A DNA stretch of 64,000 nt from Chitinophaga sp. Cy-1792 (GTDB taxonomy: Bacteria; Bacteroidota; Bacteroidia; Chitinophagales; Chitinophagaceae), in the NCBI RefSeq assembly GCF_011752935.1, contig NZ_VWWO01000001.1:2604001-2668000 (forward strand). Reading direction: 5' to 3'. Shown one piece after another: positions 7,863 to 17,351 of the stretch. The notes beneath the pieces were generated by a model, which was given only the letters and a program-made list of their open reading frames with translations, had not been told where the DNA came from and made no database searches. The translations under genes were made by a program, and so were the position numbers. How positions within the stretch are numbered: position 1 is the stretch's first letter; every line of letters starts with the position of its first letter.

Positions 7863-8450
7863 TTATTCAATTACACTGAAGAAAGTAACGTTTCCCAAAG
7901 GTGTCACTTCATAAACATTCGTTTTACCACCTTTTTCCATTTCGATGAAGTAGTTATCTGCATCATCAAACTGCGTACGGTAAAGGATCATGTCTGTGTC
8001 GTTCAGCTCATTATCTTTATAATAAATGACCTTCCCCTTAGTGAAGTCTGTCATCTTTGTATCAATATATTTCTGTGCCTTTTCAGGCAGATCCGCGAAG
8101 GTTTTGTCGTATACGGTACCTACAAGGTTATGATCGGCATCATAATAGGCAATGGCGTTCGCATTGTCTTTGGTAAAGTAAACCAGGTCCAGGTATGGGT
8201 CACGCTGCCATTTGGAGACAGCCACCTGGCCGAAGTCTTCATAAAACTGGTCCTGCGTTTCCTTACTGACTTCCGTTCCTTCCAGTTTCTTCATTTCTTT
8301 CTTCTGTTCTTTTTTCTCCGGCTTCTCTTCTTTCTTTAAGGCCTTCTCTTCCTTCCTGATGTCTTTCTTAGACTGCGTAACTGTAGTCTGCGCAGTAGCG
8401 GTATGGATCAATAGTATACCAGCTAAAGCAAGAAAAATTTGTTTTGTCAT
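7863..8450 (-). CDS. Small secreted protein of unknown function (paralogue B)
   Basis: 195 residues. Signal peptide with TATA before QTTVTQ. A 50-residue Lys/Glu-rich stretch (about 28-58, likely a charged helix) links to the same C-terminal domain as paralogue A: DQFYEDFGQVAVSKWQRDP, TFADLPEKAQKYIDTKM and FTKGKVIYYKDNEL. Both end with a strand containing YEVTPLGNV. It has its own spacing of nearly 390 bases from paralogue A, so the pair is probably transcribed separately. Function unknown. Confidence 0.7.
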   Translation of the reverse strand: MTKQIFLALAGILLIHTATAQTTVTQSKKDIRKEEKALKKEEKPEKKEQKKEMKKLEGTEVSKETQDQFYEDFGQVAVSKWQRDPYLDLVYFTKDNANAIAYYDADHNLVGTVYDKTFADLPEKAQKYIDTKMTDFTKGKVIYYKDNELNDTDMILYRTQFDDADNYFIEMEKGGKTNVYEVTPLGNVTFFSVIE

Positions 8451-8652
8451 AATGCTTTGATTTTTCTGATGAATAATCTGGTAAGTAGTACTGTGAGATA
8501 AGTGATGATTTATTTTGAGATAAATATAACTATGCTAATAAGTACAAGGGGCTGTTGTCGCGTTAGCTGATCTTTTGGAGGTTAATCTTACTACTGTAAC
8601 AGCTATGGAAATTACTTTGTTGTAGCAGCTTTGTTAAAGGTTTTAGGTAGAT

Positions 8653-8689
8653 AAAAAAAGCGGAGACAACCACCCAGGGTTGCCTCCGC
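8653..8689 (-). terminator. Rho-independent terminator of the FadL-like gene
   Basis: GCGGAG-CAACC arms around ACCCA, followed on the minus strand by a run of seven T. It sits just after the stop of the gene at 8714-10282. Confidence 0.8.
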
Positions 8690-8713
8690 TTTCGGCTATT
8701 TTAATTAGTTAGA

Positions 8714-10282
8714 TTAGAATTTGAAGCCGACAGTAGCCATGATATTGCTTCTGGTATAATCCAGCAAGGCAGCCGGAGGATACAGGTCAGCGATTTCAGT
8801 AGTATACAGTTGGTAGTAGTCTTTCGCCTGTGTATAGCTGTAGGTGACATCTACATAAATACCCTTGGTACGTACACCTAAACCGCCACTGTATGTTTTG
8901 CGGCCGGCTTTGATATTCATATTGTAGGAATCACTGGAGTATGGGCTGCCGGTTTCTGCATAACCTAATCTCAGTGCATAAAGCGACAGAAATTTAAGTT
9001 CACCACCAACTCTGAAGTTGGATGCACTGGTAAACAGCTGTTTGATGCCTGCATTGGCAGCATCCTGTGCATCTTTATAGTCAGGGTAATTGTATTTAGA
9101 AGACTTGTGGTTCACATATTCGTAGTCTGCCGCCAGGAAACCGGTTACGCTCTTCGGATCTTTCAGGTTACCGAAGAAGTAGGATGCACCAACGCCTGCG
9201 CGTAAAGGAGCCATTACACTGTAGCTGAAATCTTTCAAATAGCCGCTGGCCGCTGCACTGCCGGATTGTACACCATTCCAGTTTTCTGTATTGGTAGTCA
9301 GGTCGCCGCTCTGTTTCACGTTCATATTATACCAGGTAGGCAGGTGGAAAGAACCTCCCAGACGGAAACGATCAGCTACTTTATAAATGATACCCAGGCT
9401 ACCGCTGATACCCACACCTGTCATGGTGGTATATTGGTTGTAATCCAGGTAACCGAATTTATTGGATTTGGCAGCAGGGTCGTTATCAATTTCAGATACC
9501 GACATGGTTTCTTTATAATTTACACTAGGGAAATCAATACTTCCCCCGATGTACAGGCGATCGCCGTAATTGGCGCCCATGGCAAAGTTATAGTCGTTAA
9601 TACCGCCGGTGGTTTTGATATTTGCGTACTGATAAATGGCGGTTAGTGGATTAGGCGTCTGGATCTGCCTTGCAGGTGATGCCTGTGAAATCAGATCTGT
9701 CTGGCCCTTTGAATTGGTGAACTGGCTGATCAGTTTCTGGTCCCATGCGAGGGCTGCCCCGATAGAAGAAGCATATTGTGGGTCCATACCTGCGGCCCAC
9801 ATATCATCGATCCAGTTTTCCGTGATGGAAGTAGTGCTGGTTACACCACCGATATTTACCTGGTTGTTGAAGTTTGCCAGGCGGTTCATACCTATTGCAT
9901 AGCTGAAGTTATTCCAGGTATCCCTACTGTTGTTCCTATTGTTGGCGAAAACAATCCCGAAATTAGGGAGCTGGAAATTTGTTCTGCTGCCTTTGGTATC
10001 CTGTGGGTCAGCATAGGGGAGATAGCTGGTTTTATTGCCGGTAATGCCTACACCGGCAGAGATCAGAAATTCTCCTGTCTTAAAAAAGCCGATACCTGCA
10101 GGATTTGAATATGCGGAGGAATAATCACCACCCAAACCTATTGAAACGCCTCCTAATGCCTGTGTCCTGGCTGTTCCGACCGGGTCCAGATTGGAGAGCA
10201 GCAGGGCTCCGGAAGGAGTCTGTGCCATGGCGGAAACAGATAAAAACAACCCTCCCAAAAGAGGATAGATACTCTTAATCAT
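8714..10282 (-). CDS. Outer membrane protein, OmpP1/FadL/TodX-like
   Basis: 522 residues with a signal peptide ending SAMAQ. The mature N-terminus, SNLDPVGTARTQALGGVSIGLGGDYSSAYSNPAG is split across the family signature: an ALGG motif followed by SSAYSNPAGIG. Alternating beta-strand patterns run to a final strand ending in phenylalanine (TVGFKF), as expected for insertion by the BAM complex. FadL relatives let hydrophobic compounds cross the outer membrane; Bacteroidota members have unknown substrates and are sometimes called hemin receptors without good evidence. It is a single gene with its own terminator. Confidence 0.8.
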   Translation of the reverse strand: MIKSIYPLLGGLFLSVSAMAQTPSGALLLSNLDPVGTARTQALGGVSIGLGGDYSSAYSNPAGIGFFKTGEFLISAGVGITGNKTSYLPYADPQDTKGSRTNFQLPNFGIVFANNRNNSRDTWNNFSYAIGMNRLANFNNQVNIGGVTSTTSITENWIDDMWAAGMDPQYASSIGAALAWDQKLISQFTNSKGQTDLISQASPARQIQTPNPLTAIYQYANIKTTGGINDYNFAMGANYGDRLYIGGSIDFPSVNYKETMSVSEIDNDPAAKSNKFGYLDYNQYTTMTGVGISGSLGIIYKVADRFRLGGSFHLPTWYNMNVKQSGDLTTNTENWNGVQSGSAAASGYLKDFSYSVMAPLRAGVGASYFFGNLKDPKSVTGFLAADYEYVNHKSSKYNYPDYKDAQDAANAGIKQLFTSASNFRVGGELKFLSLYALRLGYAETGSPYSSDSYNMNIKAGRKTYSGGLGVRTKGIYVDVTYSYTQAKDYYQLYTTEIADLYPPAALLDYTRSNIMATVGFKF

Positions 10283-10392
10283 ATGCTAGATCTTAAATAA
10301 ATGCGATTTGCTGAGGAATAAATGATTGCTTAACCTTTTGCTATCAGTTGTTGGCTATAAACGTGTCTTATAGTTCTCTTCGAATGTGGGTA

Positions 10393-10428
10393 TAAAAAAT
10401 AAGCGTAGTTTTTCAGGCTACGCTTATT
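10393..10428 (-). terminator. Rho-independent terminator of the Gly/Tyr-rich lipoprotein gene
   Basis: Eleven-base perfect arms AATAAGCGTAG / CTACGCTTATT with a nine-base loop, followed on the minus strand by T-rich sequence. Confidence 0.75.
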
Positions 10429-10437
10429 TCAGTATAA

Positions 10438-11526
10438 TTAACGACCACCTCTGGAAGGGCGGGAATAACCACCACCGCCACCGCCGCCGCTGTTCACTCT
10501 TCCGCCGCCGCCACCGCCGCTAGGTGCGCTGTAGCTAGGCTGAGAATAGGAAGGCTGACTTTGTGGTCTGCTGTATTCTGTTCTGGAAGGACGGCTGTAA
10601 CCGCTGTTATTGCCGCTGTTGCTGTTGCTGTTCTGGTATACAGGTCTTTCACTGCCAGACTGCTGGAATACCCTGCGTGGTCTGTCGGTGGATGGTGCTG
10701 TGTAACTGCCATTGCTGGTACCGTTGCTGGTATTGGATGGCTGATAGTTAACCCTGCTTGGGCGGGAATAACCACTACCATTGCCTGTATTGGAATATAC
10801 TGGCTGATAACCACCTCTGGATGGACGAGGTACACCACCTGAACCGTCAGGACGGTTGAAGTTATTCACCCTGTTTACCGGTACATAGTTGGAACGGCTG
10901 TAATAAGCACCGTGGCCATAGTAACCGCCGCCGCCATAATAACCGTGACCATAATATGGATAACCATAGCCGTAGCCATAGTAAGGGTAGTAGGAGTAAT
11001 AAGGCCAGCCACCGCCATAGTACCATGGGTTATAGTAACCACCCATGCCCCAGCCGAAGCCCAGACTTAAACTGGAACCCCAGTATGGACTATAGCCATA
11101 ACCGAAGCTGGAATAAGGATAGCCGTAGCCCATGCCATAACCACCGTATCCGTAGCCCATAGACATGCTGTAGCTCATATTGCTGCCGGCAACATACCCG
11201 GCATTGTAGCCGTCCATGTAATTACCGGAGTAACTGCTGCCACCACCACCGAAGCGGTCCAGGCGGCGTTCGTAATCTCCCTGCTCGTCACTGTAGGTTA
11301 CATAGGTACCACCGTCGTCTTCTGATGCAGGCACAGCAGAAAAAGTATTATCGTCCTGGCGGGTATTGCCATTGGATGGGTTATTGGTAGCGTAGCCTTG
11401 TGTCTGCTGACGCTGCCTCGGTGAGTAGTACACATCATCCGGGGTAGACGCCGTTTTATAGGCGCTGGAACATGCCCCCAGGGCAAGGATTCCGGCCAGC
11501 ATGATAGAATATGATATAGGCTTCAT
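10438..11526 (-). CDS. Gly/Tyr/Ser-rich surface lipoprotein
   Basis: 362 residues. Lipoprotein signal peptide with lipobox LALGAC (Cys19). A short Gln/Asn-rich part is followed by a Gly-Tyr repeat region (about 95-215) of the form GYGYPYYG and SYYPYYGYG, then a Ser/Asn/Arg tail with repeated GYSRPSR / NYQPS units (about 235-362) and poly-Gly runs. The low complexity makes any homology weak; similar proteins in Bacteroidota are often mislabelled vitellogenin. Likely a surface-exposed or matrix protein; a phase-variable repeat length is possible but not shown. Confidence 0.7.
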   Translation of the reverse strand: MKPISYSIMLAGILALGACSSAYKTASTPDDVYYSPRQRQQTQGYATNNPSNGNTRQDDNTFSAVPASEDDGGTYVTYSDEQGDYERRLDRFGGGGSSYSGNYMDGYNAGYVAGSNMSYSMSMGYGYGGYGMGYGYPYSSFGYGYSPYWGSSLSLGFGWGMGGYYNPWYYGGGWPYYSYYPYYGYGYGYPYYGHGYYGGGGYYGHGAYYSRSNYVPVNRVNNFNRPDGSGGVPRPSRGGYQPVYSNTGNGSGYSRPSRVNYQPSNTSNGTSNGSYTAPSTDRPRRVFQQSGSERPVYQNSNSNSGNNSGYSRPSRTEYSRPQSQPSYSQPSYSAPSGGGGGGRVNSGGGGGGGYSRPSRGGR

Positions 11527-11807
11527 TTGAAATATAATTTAAGCGTGATCTGTACGTAAATCTACTCTATTTTAACGGAATTTATCGACGTAAAGTTACA
11601 ATTTGCCGACATCCCTCTTTTATTTTGGTGCAAATATTTGTCTCTTTATGATTTTCACGTAGGTTTGTAGCATTTTCTTTTTGAATATTATCCAAAAATT
11701 AAGCCAATTTATTATTTGTTTTTCCTGATATAAACAATTTTTATAGCTCGATAAATTAATAATCTTTTAGCTAAGCAACAAGCATATATAAATTATATTA
11801 TTTTTCT

Positions 11808-13283
11808 ATGAGTAAAGAGATCACCGCCCGGTCCCAGGATTATTCCAAATGGTATACTGACCTGGTGCAGAAAGGTGGACTGGCAGATTACTCTGCCGTA
11901 AAGGGTTGCATGGTTATCAAACCACACGGTTATGCAATCTGGGAAGCCATGCGCGACATCCTGGACCGTAAATTTAAAGATACCGGACACCAGAACGCCT
12001 ATTTCCCGTTATTCATCCCCAAAAGCTTCCTCTCTAAAGAAGCAGCTCACGTGGATGGCTTCGCTAAAGAATGTGCTGTTGTTACTCACCATCGCCTCAT
12101 GAACGATCCGAACGGCGGTGGCGTTGTTGTAGATCCTACCGCTAAACTGGAAGAAGAACTCATCGTTCGCCCTACGTCTGAAACTATTATCTGGAATACT
12201 TACAGAGACTGGATACAATCTTATCGAGACCTCCCGCTGCTCATCAACCAATGGGCAAACGTTGTTCGCTGGGAAATGCGTACCCGCCTCTTCCTTCGTA
12301 CTGCTGAGTTCCTCTGGCAGGAAGGTCATACCGCACACGCTACTGCTGAAGAAGCAATCGCTGAAACTACGCAGATGCTGAATGTTTACGGCGACTTCGC
12401 AGAACAATACATGGCTATGCCGGTTATCCGTGGTGTGAAAACCGCCAACGAACGTTTCGCCGGTGCCATCGATACCTATTGTATCGAAGCCCTCATGCAA
12501 GACGGTAAAGCACTGCAGGCCGGTACTTCCCACTTCCTGGGTCAGAACTTCGCCAAAGCTTTTGACGTACAGTTCTCCAATAAGGAAAATAAACTGGAAT
12601 ATGTTTGGGCTACCTCCTGGGGCGTTTCTACCCGCCTCATCGGTGGGCTGATCATGACCCACAGCGACGACCAGGGACTGGTACTGCCACCAAGAATCGC
12701 TCCGCTGCAGGTGGTGATCGTTCCAATCTTTAAAGGTGAAGAACAGAAAGCAACCATCGACGCAAAAGTAAATCCACTGATCGCGGAACTGAAACGTTTA
12801 GGTATCAGCGTTAAATACGATGATAGCGATAACCAGCGCCCTGGATGGAAATTTGCTGAATACGAAATGAAAGGTGTGCCTGTTCGCGTAGCTATCGGCG
12901 CCCGTGATATCGAAAATGGCGTAGCTGAAGTTGCCCGCCGCGACGAGAAAACCAAAGAAAGCATGCCACTGGATGGCCTGGCTGAACGTCTGCAGCAGCT
13001 CCTGGAAGATATCCAGCAGAACCTCTTCAATAAAGCAAAGGCTTTCCGCGACGAACATATCACCCGCGTAGATACTTTCGAAGAATTCCAGAAAGTCCTG
13101 GACGAAAAAACTGGTTTCATCTCCGCTCACTGGGACGGTACCTCCGAAACAGAAGAGAAAATCAAGGAGCTGACCAAAGCTACCATCCGCTGTATCCCGC
13201 TGAACAATCCGCAGGAAGACGGCGTTTGCGTACTTACCGGAAAACCTTCTAAAGAAAGAGTGCTTTTCGCAAGAGCTTACTAG
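11808..13283 (+). CDS. proS: Prolyl-tRNA synthetase, archaeal/eukaryotic-like short form
   Basis: Class II aminoacyl-tRNA synthetase that charges tRNA-Pro. 491 residues, without the editing insertion of the long bacterial form. Motif 2 region [22 protein letters not shown] is split over residues about 165-185, and the C-terminal anticodon-binding and zinc-associated domains end with the typical FARAY. The ATG at 11808 is preceded by an AT-rich leader and no strong Shine-Dalgarno, common in this phylum. The enzyme stands alone; a long inverted repeat follows the stop. Confidence 0.95.
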   Translation: MSKEITARSQDYSKWYTDLVQKGGLADYSAVKGCMVIKPHGYAIWEAMRDILDRKFKDTGHQNAYFPLFIPKSFLSKEAAHVDGFAKECAVVTHHRLMNDPNGGGVVVDPTAKLEEELIVRPTSETIIWNTYRDWIQSYRDLPLLINQWANVVRWEMRTRLFLRTAEFLWQEGHTAHATAEEAIAETTQMLNVYGDFAEQYMAMPVIRGVKTANERFAGAIDTYCIEALMQDGKALQAGTSHFLGQNFAKAFDVQFSNKENKLEYVWATSWGVSTRLIGGLIMTHSDDQGLVLPPRIAPLQVVIVPIFKGEEQKATIDAKVNPLIAELKRLGISVKYDDSDNQRPGWKFAEYEMKGVPVRVAIGARDIENGVAEVARRDEKTKESMPLDGLAERLQQLLEDIQQNLFNKAKAFRDEHITRVDTFEEFQKVLDEKTGFISAHWDGTSETEEKIKELTKATIRCIPLNNPQEDGVCVLTGKPSKERVLFARAY

Positions 13284-13295
13284 ATCATTATATAT

Positions 13296-13345
13296 AATGA
13301 ATTACTGATTTATAGGAATGTCATCCTGTAAATCAGTAATTCATT
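13296..13345. terminator. Long hairpin after proS
   Basis: Perfect 17-base arms (13296-13312 and 13329-13345) with a 16-base loop that can itself pair AGGA with TCCT. There is no strict U-run after it, so it may be a terminator or another RNA structure between proS and the sensor-kinase gene. Confidence 0.5.
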
Positions 13346-13400
13346 GCAATTATTTATAATTTCTTTCCCCGCATTCAAAAGAAACCACTAAATTTATCCG

Positions 13401-16337
13401 ATGCCCTTTATCCGCTACATACCGTTCTGGATGCTGGCCTTCTTTTGCGTGAGTACTGCCGCCAGCTCCCAGGGGCTGATGATCAGAAACTATAACGTTA
13501 AGGACGGACTGGCCAATGCCACTGTTTATGCGGCTGTTCAGGATAAAGACGGATTTATCTGGTTCGCCACACCCACCGGCGTCAGCAAGTTTGACGGAAA
13601 AAGATTCCGCAACTACGCCAAAAAAGACGGACTCACCGATAATGATGTAGTCCGGCTGGCAGCCGACTCGAAAGGAAGAGTCTGGTTTTTTACCCTCAAC
13701 GGCAAACCTTCCTTCTACGCCAATTCCGTCATCCACAACGAAGACAACGACACCTCCCTGACCTTCAATCCCAGAAGTCATTATATTCAATACGCCTTCG
13801 AAGGAACCAAAGCAGGGTATATGTGGTTCCTCAATACCAACAACCGCATCTTATTATATAACGGCAAACAAATCATCTACGATAAGCTCGGGGCTACACA
13901 AAGTGATATCTACTTCATGCTGCGCAATGATTCGATATTCAAACCCCTGCAGACGGCTTTTAACCTGGAATCCATCAGGGACCCCAATACCAATACAGAC
14001 CAGCGAATTTTACCTGCTCCGACTGTACCACTGGATGATACCGCCTTCAGGTCACTCCTCAGAAACCATCCACTGGTAATCGTAAAAAATACGATCTATT
14101 CTTTCACTACCAAAGAAGCCGTATGCTTTTTCAACGGTGCCGAATGGGGTATCAGGGAAGATATTTCCAACATCTGCCTGGATGGTAATAACCTCTGGGT
14201 AGGTACACAAAAGGCTTTATATCTCCTTAAAAATTTCTTCAAGGGAGAGAAAAAAGTAACCAGCCTGCTGCAAAACCACTATATCACCTCGCTGTTGAAA
14301 GACAGGGATGGGAATATATGGATCACCACCTTCGGAGACGGCGTATACTATATCCCGTATAAAAATTTCTACTTCTCTTACCTGGATAATACCAACGGAC
14401 TCTATTCCCACTCGATTTTCAGCATCTACAAAGACAAAAAAAATGATCTCCTGCTGATCGGGCAGAATGCGGGTATTCTCAATACCATGAACGAACAGGG
14501 GAGTATCCGTCAGTTCACGCTGGATACCACCACCGGGCGAAATAGTCTGCTGGCCATTCTCCCTTACAGGGATAATGAAGTGCTGATTGGTACAGACAAT
14601 GGCCTGTTCAAGTTTAATACGCTCACCCAGAAGCCCGCTTTGCTGAAACAGGTGAAGATGCTGAAAGAAGTGGACGTATCGCCGAAAGGGAAAATTCGTA
14701 TAGCCGCCAAAAACCAGGTGATTTGTCTGGATAACTACAGCATCAACGACCTCGATATGCTGGTTACCTCTATCGCCTGTATCGATGATTCTACCTATTT
14801 TGTAGGTACCAACAACGGCTTATACTATTGCGACGATAACAACCGCCAGCTCGTAAGGCCCGGTAATAATACCCACCTGAAGCAAAGCATTAAAGACCTG
14901 AAATGGATTGATGGTTACCTCTGGATAGGTACCAGTGATCAGGGCATTTATGTAATGCACCACGATTCGGTGGTGAAGCACCTGTCTACCGCCAATGATC
15001 TGGCCAGTGATATCTGCCAGCAGCTTTACTACGACGGGAGAGGCAGCCTCTATGTGGCTACCAATAAGGGTGTTTCTGTTATAGACGTCAAAACACAGCA
15101 TATTGTCAGGAATATCACTTCCAACGATGGGCTCAGTTCTGATGATATCAGGGGCGTCTATTCCGATGATGGTATGCTGTATATAGCTACCAGTAACGGT
15201 TTATGCTATTTCCAGGGCGATCATCTGCCGATAGATTCCGTTCCGCCGGTCATCTATCTCAGTAATATCAGGTATGGCGACAGTACTTTCCTGCCAGGGA
15301 GGGATTTCGTGCACCTTTACCAGCGCAAGGCCTCCTTTGAAGCCGAGTTCGGGACCATTGTATTCGATTTGCCGGACCTGGTGGAATATCAGTACAATTT
15401 TACCACCGATAGCAGCAGTGGCTGGGTGACCACCATGTCTAATATTATACCTTTCCCTGATTTGCAGCCAGGTACGTATAAGCTGATGGTAAGGGCCAGA
15501 AAATATAAGAGCGACTGGTCGCAGCCACTGACCATCAACGTGAATATTCTGCCGCGCTGGTACCAGCAGTGGTGGGCACGCGGAATACTTTTATTATTAG
15601 GATTGCTGGTAATACTGATAATTTTGCGCTATATTGTACGGCGGATTAAGCAGGCAGAGAAACGTAAAACGGAATACAACAGAAGAATTGCCGAACTGGA
15701 AGCCAAGGCGCTCACCAACCAGATGAATCCGCATTTCATATTTAATTCGCTGAATTCTGTACAGCACCTGATCCTTGAAAAAGAAGAAAAACAGGCACTT
15801 AATTTTCTGGCGGATTTTGCCACGCTGATGCGTCAGATGTTGAATAATTCAAGAAAGTCCTATATCTCACTGGAAGAAGAAATCGCTTTTCTGACCCGAT
15901 ACCTTGAACTGGAAAAAATCAGATTCGCACACTCTTTCAGCTATCGGTTTATCATGGAGGATAAACTGAAAGACTATACGATTTATATTCCGCCGATGAT
16001 CATTCAACCCATCGTGGAAAATGCTATCAAACACGGGCTGGCACCAAAAAACAGCAGCGGATGCCTGGAAATAAGACTTGAAATGGTGCAGGATTTATTA
16101 TACTGCTCCGTAGACGATGATGGAATAGGCTGGGATAAGTCCAATACATTAAAGAGTTCAAGACTTGTAAAACATGAATCAACCGCGCTCAGCGTAATCA
16201 GAGAGCGTTTGCAGATTATTAAGTCCTTTAATGGAAATAATGGTAAATTAGAAATTATTGATAAATTGAAATCAGGTTTTGGCAATAAGGAAGGTACCTT
16301 AGTTGAGATCCTGATTCCCATTGTTAAGATGTTATGA
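13401..16337 (+). CDS. Beta-propeller sensor histidine kinase (LytS/YehU-type kinase domain)
   Basis: 978 residues. A signal peptide (about 1-25) is followed by a periplasmic seven-bladed type propeller with repeated units such as GVSKFDGKRFRNYAKKDG and WIGTSDQGIYVM, then a Y_Y_Y domain (about 640-725), one membrane span (about 732-755) and a coiled segment. The kinase part is the PF06580 type: NPHFIFNSLN carries the phospho-acceptor His778 and a HATPase domain with QPIVENAIKHGL follows. Such sensors detect extracellular, often glycan-related, signals. It overlaps the next gene by the four bases ATGA, so the pair is translationally coupled. Confidence 0.92.
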   Translation: MPFIRYIPFWMLAFFCVSTAASSQGLMIRNYNVKDGLANATVYAAVQDKDGFIWFATPTGVSKFDGKRFRNYAKKDGLTDNDVVRLAADSKGRVWFFTLNGKPSFYANSVIHNEDNDTSLTFNPRSHYIQYAFEGTKAGYMWFLNTNNRILLYNGKQIIYDKLGATQSDIYFMLRNDSIFKPLQTAFNLESIRDPNTNTDQRILPAPTVPLDDTAFRSLLRNHPLVIVKNTIYSFTTKEAVCFFNGAEWGIREDISNICLDGNNLWVGTQKALYLLKNFFKGEKKVTSLLQNHYITSLLKDRDGNIWITTFGDGVYYIPYKNFYFSYLDNTNGLYSHSIFSIYKDKKNDLLLIGQNAGILNTMNEQGSIRQFTLDTTTGRNSLLAILPYRDNEVLIGTDNGLFKFNTLTQKPALLKQVKMLKEVDVSPKGKIRIAAKNQVICLDNYSINDLDMLVTSIACIDDSTYFVGTNNGLYYCDDNNRQLVRPGNNTHLKQSIKDLKWIDGYLWIGTSDQGIYVMHHDSVVKHLSTANDLASDICQQLYYDGRGSLYVATNKGVSVIDVKTQHIVRNITSNDGLSSDDIRGVYSDDGMLYIATSNGLCYFQGDHLPIDSVPPVIYLSNIRYGDSTFLPGRDFVHLYQRKASFEAEFGTIVFDLPDLVEYQYNFTTDSSSGWVTTMSNIIPFPDLQPGTYKLMVRARKYKSDWSQPLTINVNILPRWYQQWWARGILLLLGLLVILIILRYIVRRIKQAEKRKTEYNRRIAELEAKALTNQMNPHFIFNSLNSVQHLILEKEEKQALNFLADFATLMRQMLNNSRKSYISLEEEIAFLTRYLELEKIRFAHSFSYRFIMEDKLKDYTIYIPPMIIQPIVENAIKHGLAPKNSSGCLEIRLEMVQDLLYCSVDDDGIGWDKSNTLKSSRLVKHESTALSVIRERLQIIKSFNGNNGKLEIIDKLKSGFGNKEGTLVEILIPIVKML

Positions 16338-17095
16338 GTAATATAAAAGCTGCCATTGTCGACGATGAAGTCCGCAACATTCATATTTTGCGCAACATCC
16401 TTGAAAACTACTGTAAAGATGTTACAGTAGTAGGAGAGGCGCAGAATATCCATGACGCGGCAGAAATGATTAAGAACAACCCCATAGATGTTCTGTTCCT
16501 GGATATTGAAATGCCGCCGCACAACGGCTTCCAGCTATTGGAAATGTTTCCTGTCCTGAATTTCGAAGTAATTTTTATCACCGCCTTCCAGGAATATGCT
16601 TTGCAGGCCATTAAATTTGCCGCACTGGACTATCTCCTGAAACCGATCAAGGTCAGTGAGGTGGAAGATGCCCTGGAAAAAGTTAAGAAGAGCAAAAAGG
16701 GCCGCCTCAATGAACTGGCTTCTATCCTGAAAGACTATGTCAAAAACAATGACAATGCGTTTTCCAAAATTGTAATCCCGGTAAATGATGGTTACAATGT
16801 GATAGACCTGAAAGATATCATCTACTGCGAGGCCTTCGATAGCTATACCAAAATCCAACTCATCAATAACGTTTCCCACCTGATCAGCAAGTCATTGAAA
16901 GAATACGAAGAAATGCTTTCAGATAAAGGGTTCTATCGCGTACACAAATCTTTCCTGATCAATATTCACCATATTGTTAAGATTATCAAAGGTTTAGGTA
17001 CTGCCGTTGTGATGAGCGACCAGAAGAATATTCCTATCTCTTCCCGTAAGAAAGATGAATTCTTTACTCAGCTGAAAGGTGTGATTAATCTATAA
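16334..17095 (+). CDS. LytTR-family response regulator
   Basis: 253 residues. Receiver domain at 1-120 with the acidic pair D10/D11, phospho-acceptor D57 in VLFLDIEMPP, and conserved Lys in YLLKPI. The C-terminal LytTR DNA-binding domain (about 145-250) contains IIYCEAFDSYTKIQL and VHKSFLINIHHI. It is the cognate partner of the overlapping sensor kinase. Target genes are not visible; LytTR regulators bind paired direct repeats upstream of target promoters. Confidence 0.94.
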   Translation: MSNIKAAIVDDEVRNIHILRNILENYCKDVTVVGEAQNIHDAAEMIKNNPIDVLFLDIEMPPHNGFQLLEMFPVLNFEVIFITAFQEYALQAIKFAALDYLLKPIKVSEVEDALEKVKKSKKGRLNELASILKDYVKNNDNAFSKIVIPVNDGYNVIDLKDIIYCEAFDSYTKIQLINNVSHLISKSLKEYEEMLSDKGFYRVHKSFLINIHHIVKIIKGLGTAVVMSDQKNIPISSRKKDEFFTQLKGVINL

Positions 17096-17117
17096 TTTAA
17101 TTTTTTTATAAATATTT

Positions 17118-17152
17118 AAAGCCGGTAATCATAACGATTAACCGGCTTTTTT
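17118..17152 (+). terminator. Rho-independent terminator of the sensor-regulator operon
   Basis: AAAGCCGGT-AATC pairs with GATT-A-ACCGGCTTT around ATAAC; a T-run follows. Confidence 0.85.
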
Positions 17153-17294
17153 ATGCTTTCCCTAGGCCAAAATCAGCATTCACCAAAATGCATGGGGTAA
17201 ATCATATATATATCTTATTTTGAACATGGGTTTTCATAGATATGGCTGATTGCCTGTAAAGTTTTTTCAAGCAAAACAGGTATTGCTTAAGATA

Positions 17295-17322
17295 AAGAAG
17301 GCGCTCAATTGAGCGCCTTCTT
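17295..17322 (-). terminator. Palindromic terminator of the HtrA gene
   Basis: A 28-base perfect palindrome, AAGAAGGCGCTCAA and its complement, directly after the protease stop. It can act in either direction. Confidence 0.7.
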
Positions 17323-17351
17323 TATGTATTGGAATATCTCTGGTAAAAGGT

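Noticed and set aside
10494..10842. Several open frames in the Gly/Tyr-rich region
   Set aside because: They come from the repetitive codons of the lipoprotein gene read in other frames.
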